A stretch of DNA of 64,000 nt, from positions 16,899,628 through 16,963,627 of the forward strand of contig OX463783.1 of NCBI GenBank assembly GCA_949825025.1, read 5' to 3'. The notes under the pieces were generated by a model. The model worked only from the letters and a program-made list of their open reading frames with translations. It did no database searches and was not told the origin of the DNA. Position 1 is the stretch's first letter; each line of letters begins with the position of its first letter. Of this stretch, positions 62,093 through 64,000 are shown piece by piece. The position numbers were made by a program, and so were the translations under genes. The DNA comes from Siphlonurus alternatus. Its lineage: Eukaryota; Arthropoda; Insecta; Ephemeroptera; Siphlonuridae.

Positions 62093-63374
62093 TTACAGAT
62101 TCATTTTTATCTCATGCTAGAGTGCATGATGAGATTTGTGGTGCCGAGAATATCATCTTATCAGGACTTTCATTTAAGTTTTTATCTAACCATTCATAAG
62201 TATAGTAACATAAAGCTCTAGAAGGTAAAAGAAAAATATAATAGAAGTGATGCATTTAATATAATGAAATTACATCAGTGTTATATATATATGGGGTATA
62301 TTTCAATACTAACAAATAATAACATTATTAGCAGTTATAATGTTAATTAGTGTTGGAGTCGATCCACTTGCATGCCACAGTGTAAAACTCAATTAACTCC
62401 TTAATTTCCATCGAGCACGAATAGCACGATTGACAATAAAATATATAACCAATTTTTATAGAGTGGCTTAGAATAAACGCATGTTAATTAATTAATGTGT
62501 ATGTTATGTAAAATAATTAATTAATAAAAATTAAATAATTTAATAAGATTCTTGAAATCCCAAATACATGAACGTTAGTGCATGATAAGAATAAAAATAA
62601 GAATATCACAATAAGAACTCACTGTTATTAGAAAAAAAACTCAATAATTCAGCTATTTAAATGCAATAAATAACTAGAAATATAAAAATGTGGAATAATA
62701 ATAATTTACAAGACATTTAAATATTAAAATTATTATACAATTCAAGTAAAAAAAAGTACTTTTTGAAAAAAACTATCAACACAAAAATTCTCATGTTTAA
62801 TAATTAGTAAATATCAGGTTATATTAACGTTTAGTAAAGCATTCATTTAAGTGAGATATAGTGGATAAAATTTATATAGAGGTAAATTTAGATTTATTCT
62901 CATGGTGTTTGATTACATAAGCACAACACTATATATATAGCGCTTTATCCGTACGTTAACTTTGGTTCCCAAGGCGATCATAAATTTCACTGATTCCTCC
63001 TAATCCCAGCATTAAATTGGTCAATCATTGCTCCAATTATAACCAACATAATTTACTACCAATTATTTTACCTACAGAGAATTCTAATTAATTAATGGTT
63101 TAATAAAGTGTTAAAAAATGTAATGAATGGAAAAGAAAGTTTCAAATTAAAAGAAAATATTGATAAATAAAATTCTTCTTTCATTTTCATTTATTTTCTT
63201 CTAAAGTTGTACAGACAATACAGTGTCACTGCATGTGCTTGCTTCAGTATTGGATTTAGCAATAATAAATTCTCTCAACTTCCCCGAAATTTCAAATTAT
63301 TACCCCTATATGTACCGTTTTGTATTTACTGCATCGTGTATAAATCAGCCAGGTGTCGAAAGCTCGAAAGTAGA

Positions 63375-63530
63375 GATATCCGTCCTGACTGAGGTTTCCT
63401 CAGTCTCACCTCAGTGAATGTCAGGACGCGCGTGTAACAGTCTGTGGCCACCATTCTTTCCCTGCCTTATCCCTATACCTATTACCCCGTCGCAAGCTGT
63501 AAGCTCTTAGGGGTGTATCCTTGTAAAAAA
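63375..63530 (+). mobile_element. SINE 3' half
   Basis: GTCCTGACTGAGGTTTCCTC through ATTACCCCGTCGCAAGCTG and CTCTTAGGGGTGTATCC matches the body and tail of the copy at 32875-33243. No 5S head. Confidence 0.75.
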
Positions 63531-63801
63531 AAGCTTCGTCTTGAGGTATACATGTATGATAATTACATTTAAGTTATTAACTGCAAGATAATTGTATTTC
63601 TTTAAATCAAACTATTTAATTTAGAAATGACAAAAATAAATAATTTTCGTAATTTATTAGATAACAATAGTAGTCCAATTTTCTTTTCCATCTAAACACA
63701 TAAAGAAATGCAAAATAAAAATGATTTATAATTAAAAATAGTAAAAATACATTTCACTCAATTAAAAAAGGTATGTATATATATATAATATTTCTCTGTA
63801 T

Positions 63802-63948
63802 ATTGCCGGCATTACACGATAAAATTTTGCATATTACAATTTTTACTTTATACAATAAAAATTCAACTCCATTTGTTTGTATTGATATGAAATTTTCTTG
63901 CAAGGAAAAATTGTATGCAAAATTGTATAATGGAATACCGGCTTTACA
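63802..63948. mobile_element. Family G MITE, ATTGCCGG ends
   Basis: ATTGCCGGCATTACACGATA with AAATTTTGCAT at the left faces ATGCAAAATTGTATAATGGA with ATACCGGC at the right. Inner GAAATTTTCTTGCAAGG is shared with 56420-56450. Confidence 0.65.
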
Positions 63949-64000
63949 CCTGCTCTGTTTAAGCGTAGTAACACGCAGTCAATGGAGGTGTGATGATAAA

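Overview
This is a 64 kb piece of an animal nuclear genome, almost certainly an invertebrate. It is strongly AT-rich. It has GC-richer exons split by GT-AG introns, Pol III tRNA genes, long (TA)n, (AG)n and (TTTA)n microsatellites, 5S-rRNA-derived SINEs and many palindromic MITEs. I cannot name the species or the phylum with confidence. There is no bacterial, viral or CRISPR-type system here. What is unusual is the density and variety of non-autonomous repeats, including a 3.3 kb foldback element built from nested satellites.

Layout. (1) 2099-12103, minus strand: an 11-exon SMYD4-type SET/MYND lysine methyltransferase (619 aa) that lacks the N-terminal TPR block of the vertebrate protein. (2) 12104-13633: a 1.5 kb divergent intergenic/promoter region with an inverted pair of CCAAT boxes. 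(3) 13634-27203, plus strand: an 11-exon RCBTB1/2 orthologue (RCC1 propeller + BTB + BACK, 533 aa), whose ninth intron carries the foldback element. (4) 31681-34575, minus strand: a 3-exon SWSAP1 orthologue (213 aa), a RecA-like partner of the Shu-type recombination complex, with a degenerate Walker A motif. (5) 34576-64000: about 29 kb in which I see no convincing protein gene. It holds two near-identical tRNA-Leu(CAG) genes, a hAT-type element with perfect 8-bp target duplications, SINE copies, many palindromic MITEs and long microsatellites.

The three protein genes are housekeeping or regulatory genes (methylation, ubiquitin/cytoskeleton adaptor, recombination) and I infer no shared pathway. 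Exon junctions were set by GT-AG signals, reading-frame continuity and remembered similarity to the vertebrate proteins; no transcript evidence was available. The MITE families (here labelled A-E, G and H) were recognised by comparing copies within the window, so their names are local. Superfamily assignments rest on target-site and terminal-repeat signatures only.
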